A stretch of DNA of 64,000 nt from positions 16,063,001 through 16,127,000 of the forward strand of contig OX419758.1 of the NCBI GenBank assembly GCA_948567375.1. Reading direction: 5' to 3'. The number at the start of each line of letters is the position of its first letter. Position 1 is the first letter of the stretch. Source of the DNA: Lunularia cruciata (Eukaryota; Streptophyta; Marchantiopsida; Lunulariales; Lunulariaceae). This document shows positions 11,001 through 23,531 of the stretch, in pieces. Below the pieces are notes generated by a model, which did no database searches, was not told the DNA's origin, and saw nothing but the letters and a program-made list of their open reading frames with translations. Both the position numbers and the translations under genes were made by a program.

Positions 11001-13122
11001 ACTCTATCCTATATAGGCTAAGGCTTAGTTCTAGTTAACTCTAGTTTACGGAAGGACCTATGTTAGGTGTCTTTCTAGGACTTCATGTAGAGTAATCATA
11101 TATGTTAGAGAGGTTAACGACCCCAAGACATGAGTCAAGGGTGAGATTCTTAGGTTAACTCAGGTCTTGAATAACTCGAGTGAGTCTGATTGTGTCAGGT
11201 AGTCTATGGTTGGACTACTATTTGAGAGAACTAGTAGAAGCTCATCATGACACATTAGCCTTATTATCAATAAAGCTACTGGTGTGTTCCTATGGACATA
11301 GCCTCAATGAGGTGAACCACATATTTCCTGATATCAACCATGGTGCATGCATTTCCTTTGTATTACTAAATATGACCTTCAATTAGTACATATGGAAAAG
11401 AGGTTTGTTTTTATAATTTTCTTCTTTATTTTAATTTTAAAATTATGGTAAGAATAATTGAATATTAGTAAGAGAGGCTAGATAAATAAAAAATATAGTA
11501 AAAGACCAGAAATTTTTAAAAATACAAAAAATTATCCTTGTACAGCAGTAGCTTTATATACCAAAACAATATCTTTTGTTCCTAACCAAAAAGATCTAAG
11601 ATTCAATTGTTTTCTACTAAGGAGGAAACTATGTTTAATAAAATATTCATACTAAATATAAAAGGAAGCTAGTAATAGACACATATATGCAGCATTAAAA
11701 TCTATTCCTATATTAGAATTTATCATGGTCAGATATCCTTATTTTGAATTCTAGATGGTCAAAATTTCTATACACATTCCATGTATTGATAAATATTGTC
11801 GTGGAAGGATTAATCACTATATAACTTTCCATATTGATAGATTTCCTGTTTAAAATCCCTCGAATAATAAAGAATACTGTATTCTTTATTTAAACTTGAG
11901 TTGAATTCTAAAAATAGTAGAATTAACCCATAAGAATTTTCACTTTGGTGTATCCACATTAATATAGTACTGAAGTAGAATCAAAGAATCAAAAAGTCTT
12001 ACTTTGGTCTTCTTTATGAGGATGAAGTTAAAACCATGGAGGTCTTTATTCTAAAAGAAAAATAATCAAATGATAGAACAAAACTACGAGAAATTGTACT
12101 TTGGTATCTCTACTTTCTATAAAATAATAAGAGAGTCAAAGACCCAATATGCCTAGCCTGAATCTTCCTAGAGAGGATTTCAGCAAAACCATTTAGATTT
12201 TCATTTCTTAAGATAATTAAGAAATAAAATTAGAAATAATCATGTAAATCATAAAATAGAAAAATATAGACTTATATTTAAATCATAAGTCATCCTTAAC
12301 ATCAATAAAAGATAACAGTATAAAATTAGTGTTAATTTTATTGTTATTATTTTTATGTATTATTAAAAAATAGATAGAATCAGTGAGCTTAATATATTAA
12401 TAAAAAAAAACGAATTTAACAATTTTGTTATAATTTGATATTTTTAAGGCTTACAAAGCTATGGCTAAGATACTTTGGGTAGAATAATAGTTATCTTTCT
12501 TGGTTCTCTTTATTTGTGATTATGGTCTCTTGTCTCCCATCAGATATTGATAATAATTGCTCTCTTGATGAGTTTCTTCAATATAGTCCATAATATATAT
12601 GATTCATATTCTTTGTCTATACAAAGCATTATGTAATTTTTTAACCCAAGAACATCATGTACTGTTACAAGAGAGTTAAGGTAACGCCATAAAAAAGAGA
12701 GCAAAACTGAATCTTCTTTCTCTCCTCAATAAATTTCAGGGTAGATATCACTAAAATTTGGATTGGAGATACAAATTTTTAGGTTTGTATTAGTTATCAT
12801 TAAGGGTATAAAATAGACTATGGTAAGGACATTGCTCCCACAATTGACAAAAATCTTTAATGAATAAGATTAAGACTAGTCTTGGTTTCCTAATCCCTTT
12901 TATCAATGCATGTGGATGGTGTATTTTTCTTTGATGCCCAATAAATTTCAAATCTTAAAAATTCTAACTAGGAAAATAAATTTAATTGTTTTTACATTTT
13001 GGGAGAGATCATGGAACCAATTCATGCCATCAAAACTATGTAAACAAAACTATAAGAGTTTGATGACAAAGTTCTCTATGTGTGCATGTAGCTCTTAACA
13101 ACCTCCCTTTGTAAAAACTCTG
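10997..13122. other. AT-rich non-coding stretch
   Basis: No reading frame resembling a known protein and no LTR, tRNA or other recognisable feature. Base composition is strongly AT-rich with many A and T runs. I see nothing that can be named. Confidence 0.6.
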
Positions 13123-13306
13123 TCTGGCAATTATTTCGTTTTCAACCATGAGTAGGAAACACAAAGAAAAATTATGATTAGTTTTCTCGACAACAAATGA
13201 ACATTGATCTTCCATCTGGCAATTATTTCGTTTTCAACCATGAGTAGGAAACACCAAGAAAAATTATGATTAGTTTTCTCGACAACAAATGAACAATGAT
13301 CTTCCA
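13123..13306. repeat. 92-bp tandem duplication
   Basis: Two adjacent near-identical units, 13123-13214 and 13215-13306, each starting TCTGGCAATTATTTCG and ending GATCTTCCA; only a few substitutions separate them, so the duplication is fairly recent. Confidence 0.95.
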
Positions 13307-14585
13307 TCTCACGACCTTGGTGTAATGCTCCTAGAACATCATTTCATGTTATACAAGAAGGAAAACACAAACATCTAGTTTAAGTTATTCTCTTTCAAGC
13401 CACCATATTACTACTACTCTTCTGGTTTTCAAGTGAAATTCAACAAAAGGTTTTGTTCTGAAATTTCAGTTTGCTGACTTCTTTGCAAGAAATGGTCGCC
13501 ATGAAAATTCCAATACTTTAAAGTGTTTGCGTATTGTGAACAAAGAGACGGACGGTTCAGATTGATCTAGCACCCACTTTCACTTGGAAGTGTGCTTTTG
13601 TTGGACTCTTGGGAATGCACCGCCAAATTTGGAAATCAAAAAGAATTGTTGAAGGTCTGTTAATTTAGAATTCCACAATTGGCATACAAATTTCTGGTTT
13701 ATGCATGTAATAAGGTCATTTTATACTTCATCAGTGCTGAAATACATTCATTTGAGTTAGAAATGGTACGAGTACTTCAAATTTTTAAAATTTAAGACGC
13801 AAGATAAATATATAAGATGTGATGTTAAAAAGACATGTTCTTCATTTCATTGCTCTTAGCGTGTTTTTGTACAATGAATAAATATTGAACTCTATTTATC
13901 CAGATTACAATTTAAATTTTCTATCATTATTTATTTTATTTTTAGCTTACATTAATTTTGGAGCGTATATTGTAAATGTGTGACTAAAAGTTTTGGAGCT
14001 ATTAAAACTAACTTCTGTAAAATGAGTAATAATTTTGATGTTTTATATACAAATTTATAAAGATACGTTAAGATCAATTGTACATGATTAAGTTTTGGAT
14101 TTTTAATTAAGTAAGTAAATAAATATTTTTTTAATATACATAATATGCAATTATTTAATAAAATTTTCAGTGATAAGGTTAGTAAGACTAGTAAGATAGG
14201 GTTGAAAATGGAAATATAAATTCTTAATTTAGTCAGTAATATAAATGAAGTAGGGTCATCGTGATAGGTCAACTAACCTCCTTCACAACCAACATCAATG
14301 CAAGTGTTTATATAACAATATGAAATTCACAAATGTCATTAGACATAGATATTGTTTGTTAAATTGTTATTGTTAAATTGTTTTGTTTCGAAGCATAATT
14401 CTTGGTCTAAGTTCTTTTTATGTCAAGAATCAAAGTAAATTACATCAATTCCCTCATTCTAACATGCCATGCATTTATTAATTAATGAGATTCAAAAATT
14501 ATGAGGCGAGTTTGTTGAGTGAGATTGTTAAAATTTTTTGTTATTACTTGCTAAACTCATCTAAGATTAATCATATTAATGCAAA
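13307..14585. other. AT-rich non-coding stretch
   Basis: No supported gene. Sequence becomes very AT-rich between 13.9 and 14.5 kb. It ends abruptly at the truncated gag of gypsy element 2. Confidence 0.6.
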
Positions 14586-15360
14586 GGATTTCAAGAATGA
14601 ATCAATATTGATCATTCTCCAGATGTGTTTGCGTGTGTGTACTTGACAAATAAAGCCCTCACATTGTATGACACTTGGGAACAATAATTGTTGGTAGAAA
14701 GAAGAGAGGTCACTTGGATAGCCATGCAAGAAGGATTGCTCAAGAATTTCCAATCTATGGACTTTGTGCAAATGGGCCAAACCAGACTTTGGAGGTTGAA
14801 GTAGAAGAATAGCATACAAAAGTACATGGTGATATTTTTGGATCTACAAGTTGCGATAACCGATATGAATCCAGCCAAAGTTTTTGACAATTTCAAAAGA
14901 GGATTAATAGAGCGTACTTGCAAAGAGGTAATGGTGCAAAATCCTTATAAGGTTTTTAAAGCCATTGCTTGCACTCAAAGAATAGCAAGAGTGCTTGGAG
15001 GAGGTGAAGCAATAACACCAATGCAAAACTATTGGGATGAGACACACCATTTTGGTGGACCAATTCATATGGAATTGGGCAACATTTGGTTCCAAGACTA
15101 AGGAGCAAGATCTCTCCAAGGAGAGCGGGATGGGTTGAAGAAAGGAGAGAGGAGTTCCACGGAGGGAGGAAGCTCAAATAGAACAACAATTATGGTACAA
15201 TTGTGGCCGAATTAAGCATATAGCCATCAATTGTTGTGCTCATCATCTTAGAGGCCCTCGGCCTCCATACAAGTGACCCTTGAACCACATGGAGAGACAA
15301 ATTGAAGGGGAAGATATGGAAACCACATTAAGAAACAAAGATCACTAGTAAATGTACCTC
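14586..15360 (+). pseudogene. gag of gypsy element 2 (5'-truncated)
   Basis: Starts inside the capsid-like domain (SRMNQY then VCVYLTNKALTLYDTWE-like sequence) and continues to DLQVAITDMNPAKVFDNFKRG and RIARVLGGGEAITPM. The zinc knuckle at about 15190-15235 reads WYNCGRIKHIAINC, so the first Cys has become Trp. The first ~700 bp of gag and the 5' LTR present in element 1 are missing. Confidence 0.85.
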
Positions 15361-17300
15361 ATGGCCTTATTGGATCGGTGAAGAAGAGTAAAATTGGGGG
15401 AAAGAAGAGGACTAGTGTGCAAAGATGGAGGAAGATAAACACACAATTAATTGTTGTAAATGGAGTGCTAAAAGGCAATCCGGTGAGAGTGTTGATAGAC
15501 TCTAGAGCAATAAAGAATTTCTTGTCTTGCTCTATTGCAATAAGGTTGGAGATGGAACTAGAAAAGGATGAGAAGGACAAAGTAGAGTTACTCAATGGTC
15601 AGATAGAGAGGATTGAGTCATTACCTAGAAAGGTAATACTCTCTGGAGGAAGGTATCAAGAGGCAATTGAGTGGTAAGTGATACAATTAGCTTGTTATGA
15701 TGTGATCTTAGGTATGCTATGGATGAAGCACCACAAACCCATGGTGGGTTGGAGAAAGAAAGTAGTGAAAACTAGTCAATAGAAGATATTTGGGGTTAAA
15801 GGAAGATCACAAATGCAAGAATTGCCTCTATATGTCATAGGGACCACATCTATTAGTAAGACATAGAGATGTTTCATGGGTTTAATAAGAGAAGTCTAGA
15901 GGGCTCAACACAATAGACAAATTCTTGAGAAGTTGAAAGATGTGGCCAATGAGTTTGAAGATGTTTTTCTGGATGAATTACCCGTAGGTTTACCACCAAA
16001 AAGGAGAGTCTATCATAAAATTGATATACTTCTTGGGAAGCACTTCCTTGTAAGGCCCCATATTGACTATCACCTCATGAGTTGAAGGAGTGTAAGGCTC
16101 AAATCAAGGATATGTTGTAGAAGGGGTTTATCCAACCCAACGTATTACTATATGGGGCTCCTATATTGTTTGTGAAGAAGAAGGATGGAGTAATGCACAT
16201 ATGCATTGACTATCGGGGACAAAATCAAAAAATGGTGAAGAACAAATATCCATTGCATGTATGACTTGTTTGACCAAGTCAATGTGGCAAGGCGCTTCAC
16301 CAAACTTGATTTGTAGACCAGTTATAACCAAATCAGAAATGTGGAAGAAGATATGCACAAAATGGCCTTTTGAACAAAGTATGGTCACTTTGAGTACTTG
16401 GTGATGCCGTTTGACCTCACCAATGCTCCAACCACTTTCATGAGTTTGATGAATGTCATATTTTTATGTACTTGGATAAATCTACAATCATTTTTCTTGA
16501 TGACATCTTAGTCTACATTAGGACATTGACAGAGCACAAACAACATCTACAAGAAATCCTTTAGATTCTATGATAGAATCAATTGAATGCCAAAATCTCA
16601 AAGTGCAAGTTTGGCAAATCTGAAGTACACTAGTTAGGGCATAGAGTAAGTGCAAAAGGTATCCAAGTGTTAACAAATAAAATAAAGGTCATTTAGAAAT
16701 TGAGTGCTCCAAAAGATTAGACTCAACTCAAAATTTCTTGGGATTGACGTGGTTTTATCATCAATTTGTCAAGGACTTCTTCAAGATTGCATAGCCTCTA
16801 ACAACACTATTGGGCAAGAGGAAGAAGTGGATATGGGGAATTGCACAAGAATTGGCCTTTAAGTTGAAAGATGCATTACTACATGCACCAATCTTGAAAT
16901 GGTATGACTCAAAACATCCAATCAAGATGGCTATAAATGCATCAGGTGTAGCAATAGGAGCAGTCCTACAACAAGAATGGTAAGATGTATGGCACCCAAT
17001 TGCATATTTCTTGTGTAAGTTGTTATTTGTAGAATGCAACTATCACACCACCAAACAAGAAGAGCTGGCCATTGTCCTTGCAACCAAGCATTGGAAGCAC
17101 TATCTAGGTGAGAAGGCATTTGTAGTAGAGATGGACCACAAACCTCTAGTCTACCTCAAGACACAAAAAGATCTTTCTTGTTGATAGATTTGGTGAGTAG
17201 AGTGGAGATAACAATTCAACATGAAAATCAGATATGTAGAAGGCAAGAAGCAACTTGTAGATGCATTCACCCAAATGCCAATGGCATACAATTTGGTGGT
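15361..17300 (+). pseudogene. Gypsy element 2 pol, protease-RT-RNase H part
   Basis: The protease retains VRVLIDSRAIKNF (active-site Gly replaced by Arg) and later an altered YDVILGMLW. RT (about 15950-16600) shows [18 protein letters not shown] sequence and IFLDDILVY with frame changes. RNase H (16730-17290) includes KMAINASGVAIGAVLQQ, where the first catalytic Asp is Asn, plus EELAIVLATKHWKHYLG. More degraded than element 1, with numerous stops and small indels. Confidence 0.88.
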
Positions 17301-18405
17301 GGAAGTCAAAATGAACCTTGAATTCTTATCGAGGATTCTTGTTGCTACAAGAAATGATCCACAAATTGTAGGTGCTCAATCATCCAAATGCATCACCAAT
17401 ACCCAAGGACTCACCTTCTGTGATGATAGGTTATGGATCTTGGATAACATAAATCTAAGAATCACCATCCTAGCAAAATGTCATGATTCTACCATTGTAG
17501 GTCACATTGGAGTGGACAAGACCTTGGATGCGGTAAAAAGCCATTACTATTGGCCAAAGATGAGCAACAATATGATGGAATATGTTTTAATCTGCCTACT
17601 TTGTTAACAAAATAAAGCTTCTAATAAAGCTCCCACAATACCCCTCCAACCTCTCCCCACTCCTACACAATATTAGGAACAAGTAAGCATGGATCTGATT
17701 TGTGAGTTGCCCGAGACCACCTTTGGGTTTGACTCCATCATAATCTTTGTCGATCTACTCAGCAAAATGATTCATGTGTGTCCTACCACCAAGGATGTGA
17801 CTGCTCCACAACTAGCCCAATTGCACTTAGATGTAATCTTTTCCCATGATGGCTTGTCTCAAGTGCTCATCACAGATAGATGCACTCAATCCACTAGTTT
17901 GTTTTGGAGAACACTCTTTGGGTTCTTCAAAACCAAATTGGCCATGTCCATAGCTTACCATCCACAAAATGATGGACAAACAAAGAGGGGAAATTGCATG
18001 ATTAAGGACATGCTTTGGGCTTTACTTTGGTTGAGCAAGAGAGTTGGGACACCTTATTCACATTGGTGGAATTTGCTTACAACCATTCAATGAATGCTTC
18101 CACACAGTCACACCATTCTTCCTCATGTATGTAGAGCATCCTTTCACACTGTAAGCTTGATGAAGTCTGTCCGGTGGCTACCAAGGTGTACGTTGTCAAC
18201 ACTTTTGTTTCTCGAATCCAATAGGGTGTGGAGAATGCCAAGCACAAGTTGCAGATCATGCAAAATTGGCAAAAGCAAAATGGAGATGCACACCACCAAC
18301 ACATGGAGTTCAAGTCTGGCTGTCAACCACCAACCTCAAGTTAGTTGGTCCTCATAAGCTTAGACCTCATTTTATTGGACCTTACTCCATCCTTTGTTGC
18401 ATCAA
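17301..18405 (+). pseudogene. Gypsy element 2 integrase core
   Basis: HHCC module near 17480-17610 (HDSTIVGHIGVDKTL ... CLLC), then SMDLICELPETTFGFDS, LITDRCTQSTSLFW (normal TDRGTQF altered) and YHPQNDGQTKRGNCMIKDM, with the catalytic Glu replaced by Lys. The open frame is lost after about 18010. The C-terminal module up to LRPHFIGPYSILCCINAV ends at the insertion near 18406 and resumes at 22481. Confidence 0.87.
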
Positions 18406-18444
18406 TGCTGTTGTGGGGTTTTTTTGGCCTTGAGAGTGCACCGG

Positions 18445-19192
18445 TGTAATATTTCGAGGACAAAAGAAGAGAGAAAACACAAATTGCACACTCAAACATT
18501 CGATGCCCCAAGGGAGCACCTTCTCTTTATTATATAGACAAAGAGGATCTCCTCCAAGGAAGCTCCACCCTAGGATTAGGGACACAGATAGGTGACATGT
18601 CAGCAAGATCCACCCTTGGATTACTTACTTAGATGGGTGACATGTCTGGTCTAGGTCCTATCTGGTTGGTCAAACAAGCTTTGACCGGAGGGAATCTTTT
18701 AGGGAATCTTCCTATAGGAATCTCAGAATCACGTGAGTAAGGTACTGTTGGAAAGCTCTCGATGAGACAAAGCAGGGGGAGGGAAGGCCAGCCTTTCCTC
18801 TATTGGGGGAGGGAGGGGCAGGAATTTGCACATTTTCAAGGCCTAATTCATCCGTTTAGGCCTCTGAAATTGCCTTCAAAGATTTTAGGCATATTTTGGT
18901 TCCTACTCTGTTAGTAGAAGTCCCTTTTTGGTGATACCTCTTTCTGATCTGTTTAGTCCATCATGTGTAACATCCTTCCAGATGTTACCAAACCAATTCT
19001 CACCTTTAAATCATATGTCTAGCTATTGGTTCTAAGGTTCTCAAGTCTATTTTGGTTTTTGCCCTATTAATATAAGTACTCTTTTGGTGATACTTCTATT
19101 TTATCTATTTTGACCATCATGTATAACATCATTCTAGATGTTACCAAACCGAATTTCACATCTAGATCATATGGTTAGCTCTTGGTATTACA
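18445..19192 (-). repeat. Solo LTR (type A), minus strand, with perfect target duplication
   Basis: Runs from TGTAATATTTCGAGG to GGTATTACA, the reverse complement of the element 1 LTR, with the TATATAATAAAG block inverted. ACCGG at 18440-18444 is repeated exactly at 19193-19197. No internal gypsy sequence is attached, so this is a true solo LTR left by recombination between the two LTRs of one insertion. Confidence 0.95.
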
Positions 19193-20538
19193 ACCGGACA
19201 CCTGGCTGCTTGTGTTTAGATTGCTCTTGTTGTCTATGACTTGAGACTTCTTGTAGTCCGACTCTCTCTCTCTCACTCCCCTACTCCGGTATGGTCAGCA
19301 ATCTCATCCTTGATAGAGCAGGTAGTTCTAACCGCTCCTAGGGGTAGGCTTCTCCTGGGTTTTGTATGTTGGATCTCACAGATTAATGCTGAGCTTTGCA
19401 GAACTGTTGTGTTTGGCCTTGTGGCTCTACTCCTATATAGTCTTGTTTCTAGTTCTCTTTTTATAGTCTAGTCTTCTAGTTATGCTTGGGTTTGTGGTTT
19501 TGGATCAGATGGATTCCTAGGATAGGTTCTGATGAGACTTATGGAATAGTCACAAGCGAACTAGCGGTGATCAAACCCGGGCATCCAGATCACTGAATTG
19601 TGTCAATCACATAGATTGGACTGAGAGCTCCTAAAATGGAGTCCTTCCCTTCCCAATATTCATAATTCAGAGTGCACACATTTGTTCACGAATCATCATC
19701 TTAACCAGTCATGCAATTATAAGTTGGACAAAGGCAAACAACTCTTTCCTATGCAGTGACCACGCCTAACTCATCAGCTGTCCAATCAACTCATTCCAAC
19801 AAATCTTTCTATCCTTGTCCAATCATAGACAACCAACCTTCTCAACCTCTCCTCTTCTATGCCCTGTCATAGTCAAGACAAGATCCCTCTAGAAATTTTG
19901 TTGGTCTTCTTCTGCTAGCACAACCAACCATTTTTCTCTTCCTTCTGCCTAGACTTTCCCCTCAAAGGTTCCCCTATCTGGATCTCACTTTCTCATTTGA
20001 TGCATCATCTCTCTTCCTTCTCTCTGCTCATACAAGCAATATCTCTCACCTTCAAAGTTCTCCGCCACAACACTTCAGCCTGCCAAGAAAACAAGGAATT
20101 ATTCTCTCTTGCTTCTGCACAACCAATTGCCTCCCTTCCAAGATTTCTCTCCTCTGCAGCCTTTGTCAAAACCTTCACCTTCTTTCCTTAAATCCTCTCT
20201 GGCCTTGTTTCAGCCAAGGACCTCCTTCTTGACCAATCAAAGCTTCTCCCAAACCCTTTTGTGGCACTTCACTGTCAAGACTTCTCTCACTGAACTCTCG
20301 AAGCATCCTTCAAAGCCTAAGTGTCATGTCCATTTGCCAAAGAAGAGTCCTCCTGCTTCCATTTAAAGCCTCTTCCCAAATCTCTAAGTGTCCATTCACT
20401 GCCAAAGCTCCTCTTTGATCTCTCAAAGCATTCCTCAAAGCTCTACTGCTTTATCATCTACTCTCTAGCAAGATTTCTCTCTCAAAGCATTTTCTCTTGA
20501 AATCTTTCTTGTCAAAATTTCATTCTCTGTCAAAGTCC

Positions 20539-20915
20539 TAGCTCTTGCACACTTGCACTATCCTTCGAGAAATTCTCTCTCTCTCTCTTATTCTCTATTC
20601 AGTCCTTACATTCAGCTTTGTGAAAAAGTCCTCTCTCCTCCATGCATTTTCCTCTCAAGCCTTCATTCAAAACTTCATTCTCTATCCAAACTCCCAGCTC
20701 CTGCACATTTTCTCTGTCCTTCAAGAAAATCTCTCTCTCTCTATCTCTCTTATTCTCAATTTAGTCCTTACATTCACTTTTGTGAAAAAGCTCTCTCTCC
20801 TCTCTGCATTTTCCTCTCAAACCTTCATTCAAAATTTCATTCTCTGTCCAAACTCCTAGCTCCTGCACATTTTCACTGTCCTTCAAGAAAATTCTCTCTC
20901 TCTCTCTCTCTCCTT
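20539..20915. repeat. Tandem repeat, period about 160 bp
   Basis: Units start at about 20539, 20695 and 20857 with (T/C)AGCTC(C/T)TGCACA and contain a CT microsatellite, a TTTGTGAAAAAG block and CCTCTCAA(G/A)CCTTCATTC. Two full units and a partial third, with spacings of 156 and 162 bp. Confidence 0.9.
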
Positions 20916-21920
20916 CAAAAACCTTCTTGTCAGTCCTGCACCTTCAAAGCCCTTTCTCTTCCCTTATCAGGTTGTCTCTTGAATGTTCTCCCTGTAGCCC
21001 ACTCTCTCCAGCCCTTCACTTTGCTATCTCCCCTTAGATAAGGCACACTCTGTTCTTGTCAAAGCTCTCCTTCTTTGATGCTTACTGTCCTGGAAAACTC
21101 CTACACTTTCCTACCAAAACCCTCTTCTCATTTCTCTCCCTGTCCAGACACAAAACCTTTCAATGCTTCTTCTTCTCTATGTCTTGCAGCCAACATAACC
21201 TATTTGAATCCTATTCGATAGGGAAGTGAATCCTATTTGAATTTCACTTTTTTGTCATTGGTTCTCCAGTTCATGCACATCTCTCAAATTTGAAAATCTC
21301 ATATCTTTGCAACCAGCCCCTTCACCTTGAATTTGCCAGCCCTTCACTTTGAAATTGCACTCTCTTCTATATCTAGGCAGGCCTTTTCTCCTTTGGGAAA
21401 GTCCCTTGTCAATTCCTGTCCAAACCCTCTATTCAGGTGCTTGTCTTCTCTTGAAAACCTTTCTTATTAAACCCTTACTGCCCTGTCATTGCTTCAGCAA
21501 GATCTCCTCTTGAACATTTCTCATTAAACCCTACTGCCTTGTCATTGCTTCAGCAAGATCTCTTGAAGCATTCTCTCAACATCCTTAATTCCTGTCACCA
21601 GCAAGATCCTTCTCTTGAGCATTTCTCATTGACCCTTACTGCCCTGGTCCTCTCATTCTTAAGGCTTCCCTTCAAAGTCTCCTCCTAAACCCTTACTCCT
21701 GTTGTCAGCCATCAGGAAGATCTCTTCTCCCAAAACCTTTCTAGTCCTCTTCTCCCAACTCTTCTTTTGAAACAAATCCTCCCTCTCTTCTGTCCTGCCA
21801 AAAGAAGGGACTATCTTGAATATTTCTCTCACCTTGTCCCCATCTCTTTCTGCGGGAAATTTTTGGTCCCTTCAACTCCTAAACAGTTTTACCTTTTCCT
21901 TCCAAAAACCTTCTTTCTCC

Positions 21921-22048
21921 CTTGCACACCTGTCAAGGCCTACTTTCAAGAAATTATTCCCCTAAATCCGCCTTTCCTTTCTCCCCTACACACCTTTCAA
22001 GGCCTACTTTCAATAAATTATTCCCCTAACTCCGCCTTTCACTTCTCC
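21921..22048. repeat. 64-bp tandem duplication
   Basis: GCACACCTGTCAAGGCCTAC and its near-copy occur 64 bp apart, each followed by AAATTATTCCCCTAA(A/C)TCCGCC. Confidence 0.9.
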
Positions 22049-22090
22049 CCAAGCCACACTTCTCCTTTCTCTTCTTCAAAACACTCCATT

Positions 22091-22480
22091 GAAGCTAAAA
22101 ATAATAATTAAAAAAGAAATGAAAGAAAGAAATAAATCTAATCTTTTGCTTTGCCACTAATGAAATATACTTCTAAGGTCCAATAGCACAAACAAAGTCC
22201 CAAACTTGTGTAACATAAATTTAAGCTCTGAGTTTGTATAACACAAAGAAACTCCCGGCTCAAGCAAAATTAAATGAACTCTTGAGCTTACAACAACATA
22301 AAACTACTTCTGGCCTTTACAATAATATAGAAAATATTTCCGAGACAAGGTAGCATGAAACAACTCATGAGACACATTGACATAAAAAATCCAAGTTCTT
22401 TGCAACAAGAAGAAGAGGAAAAAAAAGCTTTCACACCAAATTGCATCAAGGGTACGCGTGGGCTATTTTCCCAACGGCAA
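22091..22480. other. A-rich end of the 4.1-kb insertion
   Basis: Strand composition changes abruptly from pyrimidine-rich to A-rich near 22090. No gene is seen. Confidence 0.5.
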
Positions 22481-22607
22481 CACCGTGGCCTATCACCTCA
22501 AGCTACCACCACAAATGAATATCCACCTGGTGTTCATGTTTCCTTATTGTGCCAATATGCTCCTTGTGTGGCTGAGGAGCATCCATCCAAGAAAGTAGAC
22601 CTTGTCC
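22481..22607 (+). pseudogene. Gypsy element 2 integrase C-terminal fragment
   Basis: VAYHLKLPPQMNIHLVF continues the integrase of element 2 after the 4.1-kb insertion and matches [17 protein letters not shown] of element 1. It is cut after GACCTTGTCC by the next insertion. Confidence 0.85.
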
Positions 22608-23301
22608 TGTAACACCCATTTGTGCATGTGTGTGGTTTTGTGATATTTAGCTTGGTATTACAAGTACTTGAGAGATATTATTTATATAGAGATAAAGGAT
22701 GGTTCCAAATTAGTCATGATTAGCTAAAGTTAGTCATAGCTAAGATAGAGGGGACCTTACTTTAGAGGAAGTGGAAAAGATGAGTACCACTATTTTGGAT
22801 TCTAGTGTGTTGACTTGGTATTATTCCTAGGTGTTTGGCTTTGAGGAAAGAGTTGAGAACTCTTGGGCCCGCAAGCCTTTTTGTTTTGGATTCTTCTATA
22901 GTCCAAAAATAGTCCATGTGAAGGAATCCTTGACTTAGTAGTTGGGTCAAGATAAGATCATATGCTTAGGGGAATATGCTCATGTGAATGGATATTCCTT
23001 TCTACTTTTTGACTTTACTTGACTTTTAGCCTAGTAACTTGAGTTACTCCTGTAATTAGTAACTTTGGTATGTAACTATTTCACAAGTATATAAACAAGG
23101 GGTGATGAGGTACTCATCATCCTTTCATTTGCAACTATCTCTCTCTCATTGAGTTTTCTAGTGAGCAATGTCTTGAGTCTTTTGGAGTGTTAGCCTTGGA
23201 GGAGTATGATGGAATTGGGGTTCCTTGCCTTCTTAGTCCATGGTGCGCTACCATAATAGCCATCAGAGGTTCATCCTGAGTGAGAGACAAGCTGGCTTGC
23301 A
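22608..23301. repeat. Solo LTR of a second, unrelated LTR family
   Basis: TGTAACACCCATTTGTGC to GGCTTGCA, inserted between the integrase and chromodomain codons of element 2. GTCC flanks both sides (22604-22607 and 23302-23305); with one more base it would be TGTCC/AGTCC, a slightly degraded 5-bp duplication. A second copy is at 41915-42605. The two copies are clearly homologous throughout, with the same sequence TATATAAAC(A/T)AGGGGTGA near the 3' part. No coding content. Orientation is not certain. Confidence 0.85.
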
Positions 23302-23520
23302 GTCCAACCCTTGTTGATGAGGCGGAGGAGTATGAGGTTGAACACATTCTCCAAAAATGCATCCGTGGTACTCGCCATTTGCATGTGGAATATCTGGTCC
23401 ATTGGAAAGGGTGCCCACTATATGAGGCAACGTGGGAGCCAACAACCAACTTGACCAACACACAAATGTTAGTTGAATCTTTTGAGCAAAAATTTTGCAA
23501 CCAGGACGTTACGTCTTAAA
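23302..23520 (+). pseudogene. Gypsy element 2 chromodomain
   Basis: Open frame with EEYEVEHILQKCIRGTRH and VEYLVHWKGCPLYEATWEP, then a short tail ending DVTS and a stop. The same domain closes pol of element 1. The domain itself is uninterrupted. Confidence 0.9.
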
Positions 23521-23531
23521 AGGGGGAGGTC

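Larger units (their letters stand above)
19780..22090. repeat. Pyrimidine-rich segment
   Basis: About 2.3 kb in which the plus strand is dominated by C and T, with many CTCTCT runs and recurring words such as TCAAAGC, CTTCAAG and TTTCTCTC. Some open frames occur, rich in Ser, Leu, Phe and Pro, but these follow from composition and are not credible genes. Contains two clear tandem arrays, described separately. Confidence 0.75.
18406..22480. other. 4.1-kb insertion inside gypsy element 2
   Basis: The integrase breaks after CINAV and continues at 22481 with VAYHLKLPPQMNIH, so the block between is foreign. It contains a minus-strand solo LTR (18445-19192), about 0.6 kb of unremarkable sequence, a ~2.3-kb pyrimidine-rich segment with internal tandem repeats and an A-rich tail (22090-22440). 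No transposase, RT or host-gene coding was recognised. It could be a non-autonomous retroelement or filler DNA; termini were not resolved. Confidence 0.6.

Noticed and set aside
20545..21041. Long plus-strand open frames rich in Ser, Leu and Phe
   Set aside because: They lie in pyrimidine-rich tandem repeats, occur in overlapping frames, and reflect base composition rather than a gene.
22608..23301. Interpretation as an LTR of the main gypsy family
   Set aside because: Apart from TGTAA at the start it does not align with type A or B LTRs; it is a separate family.
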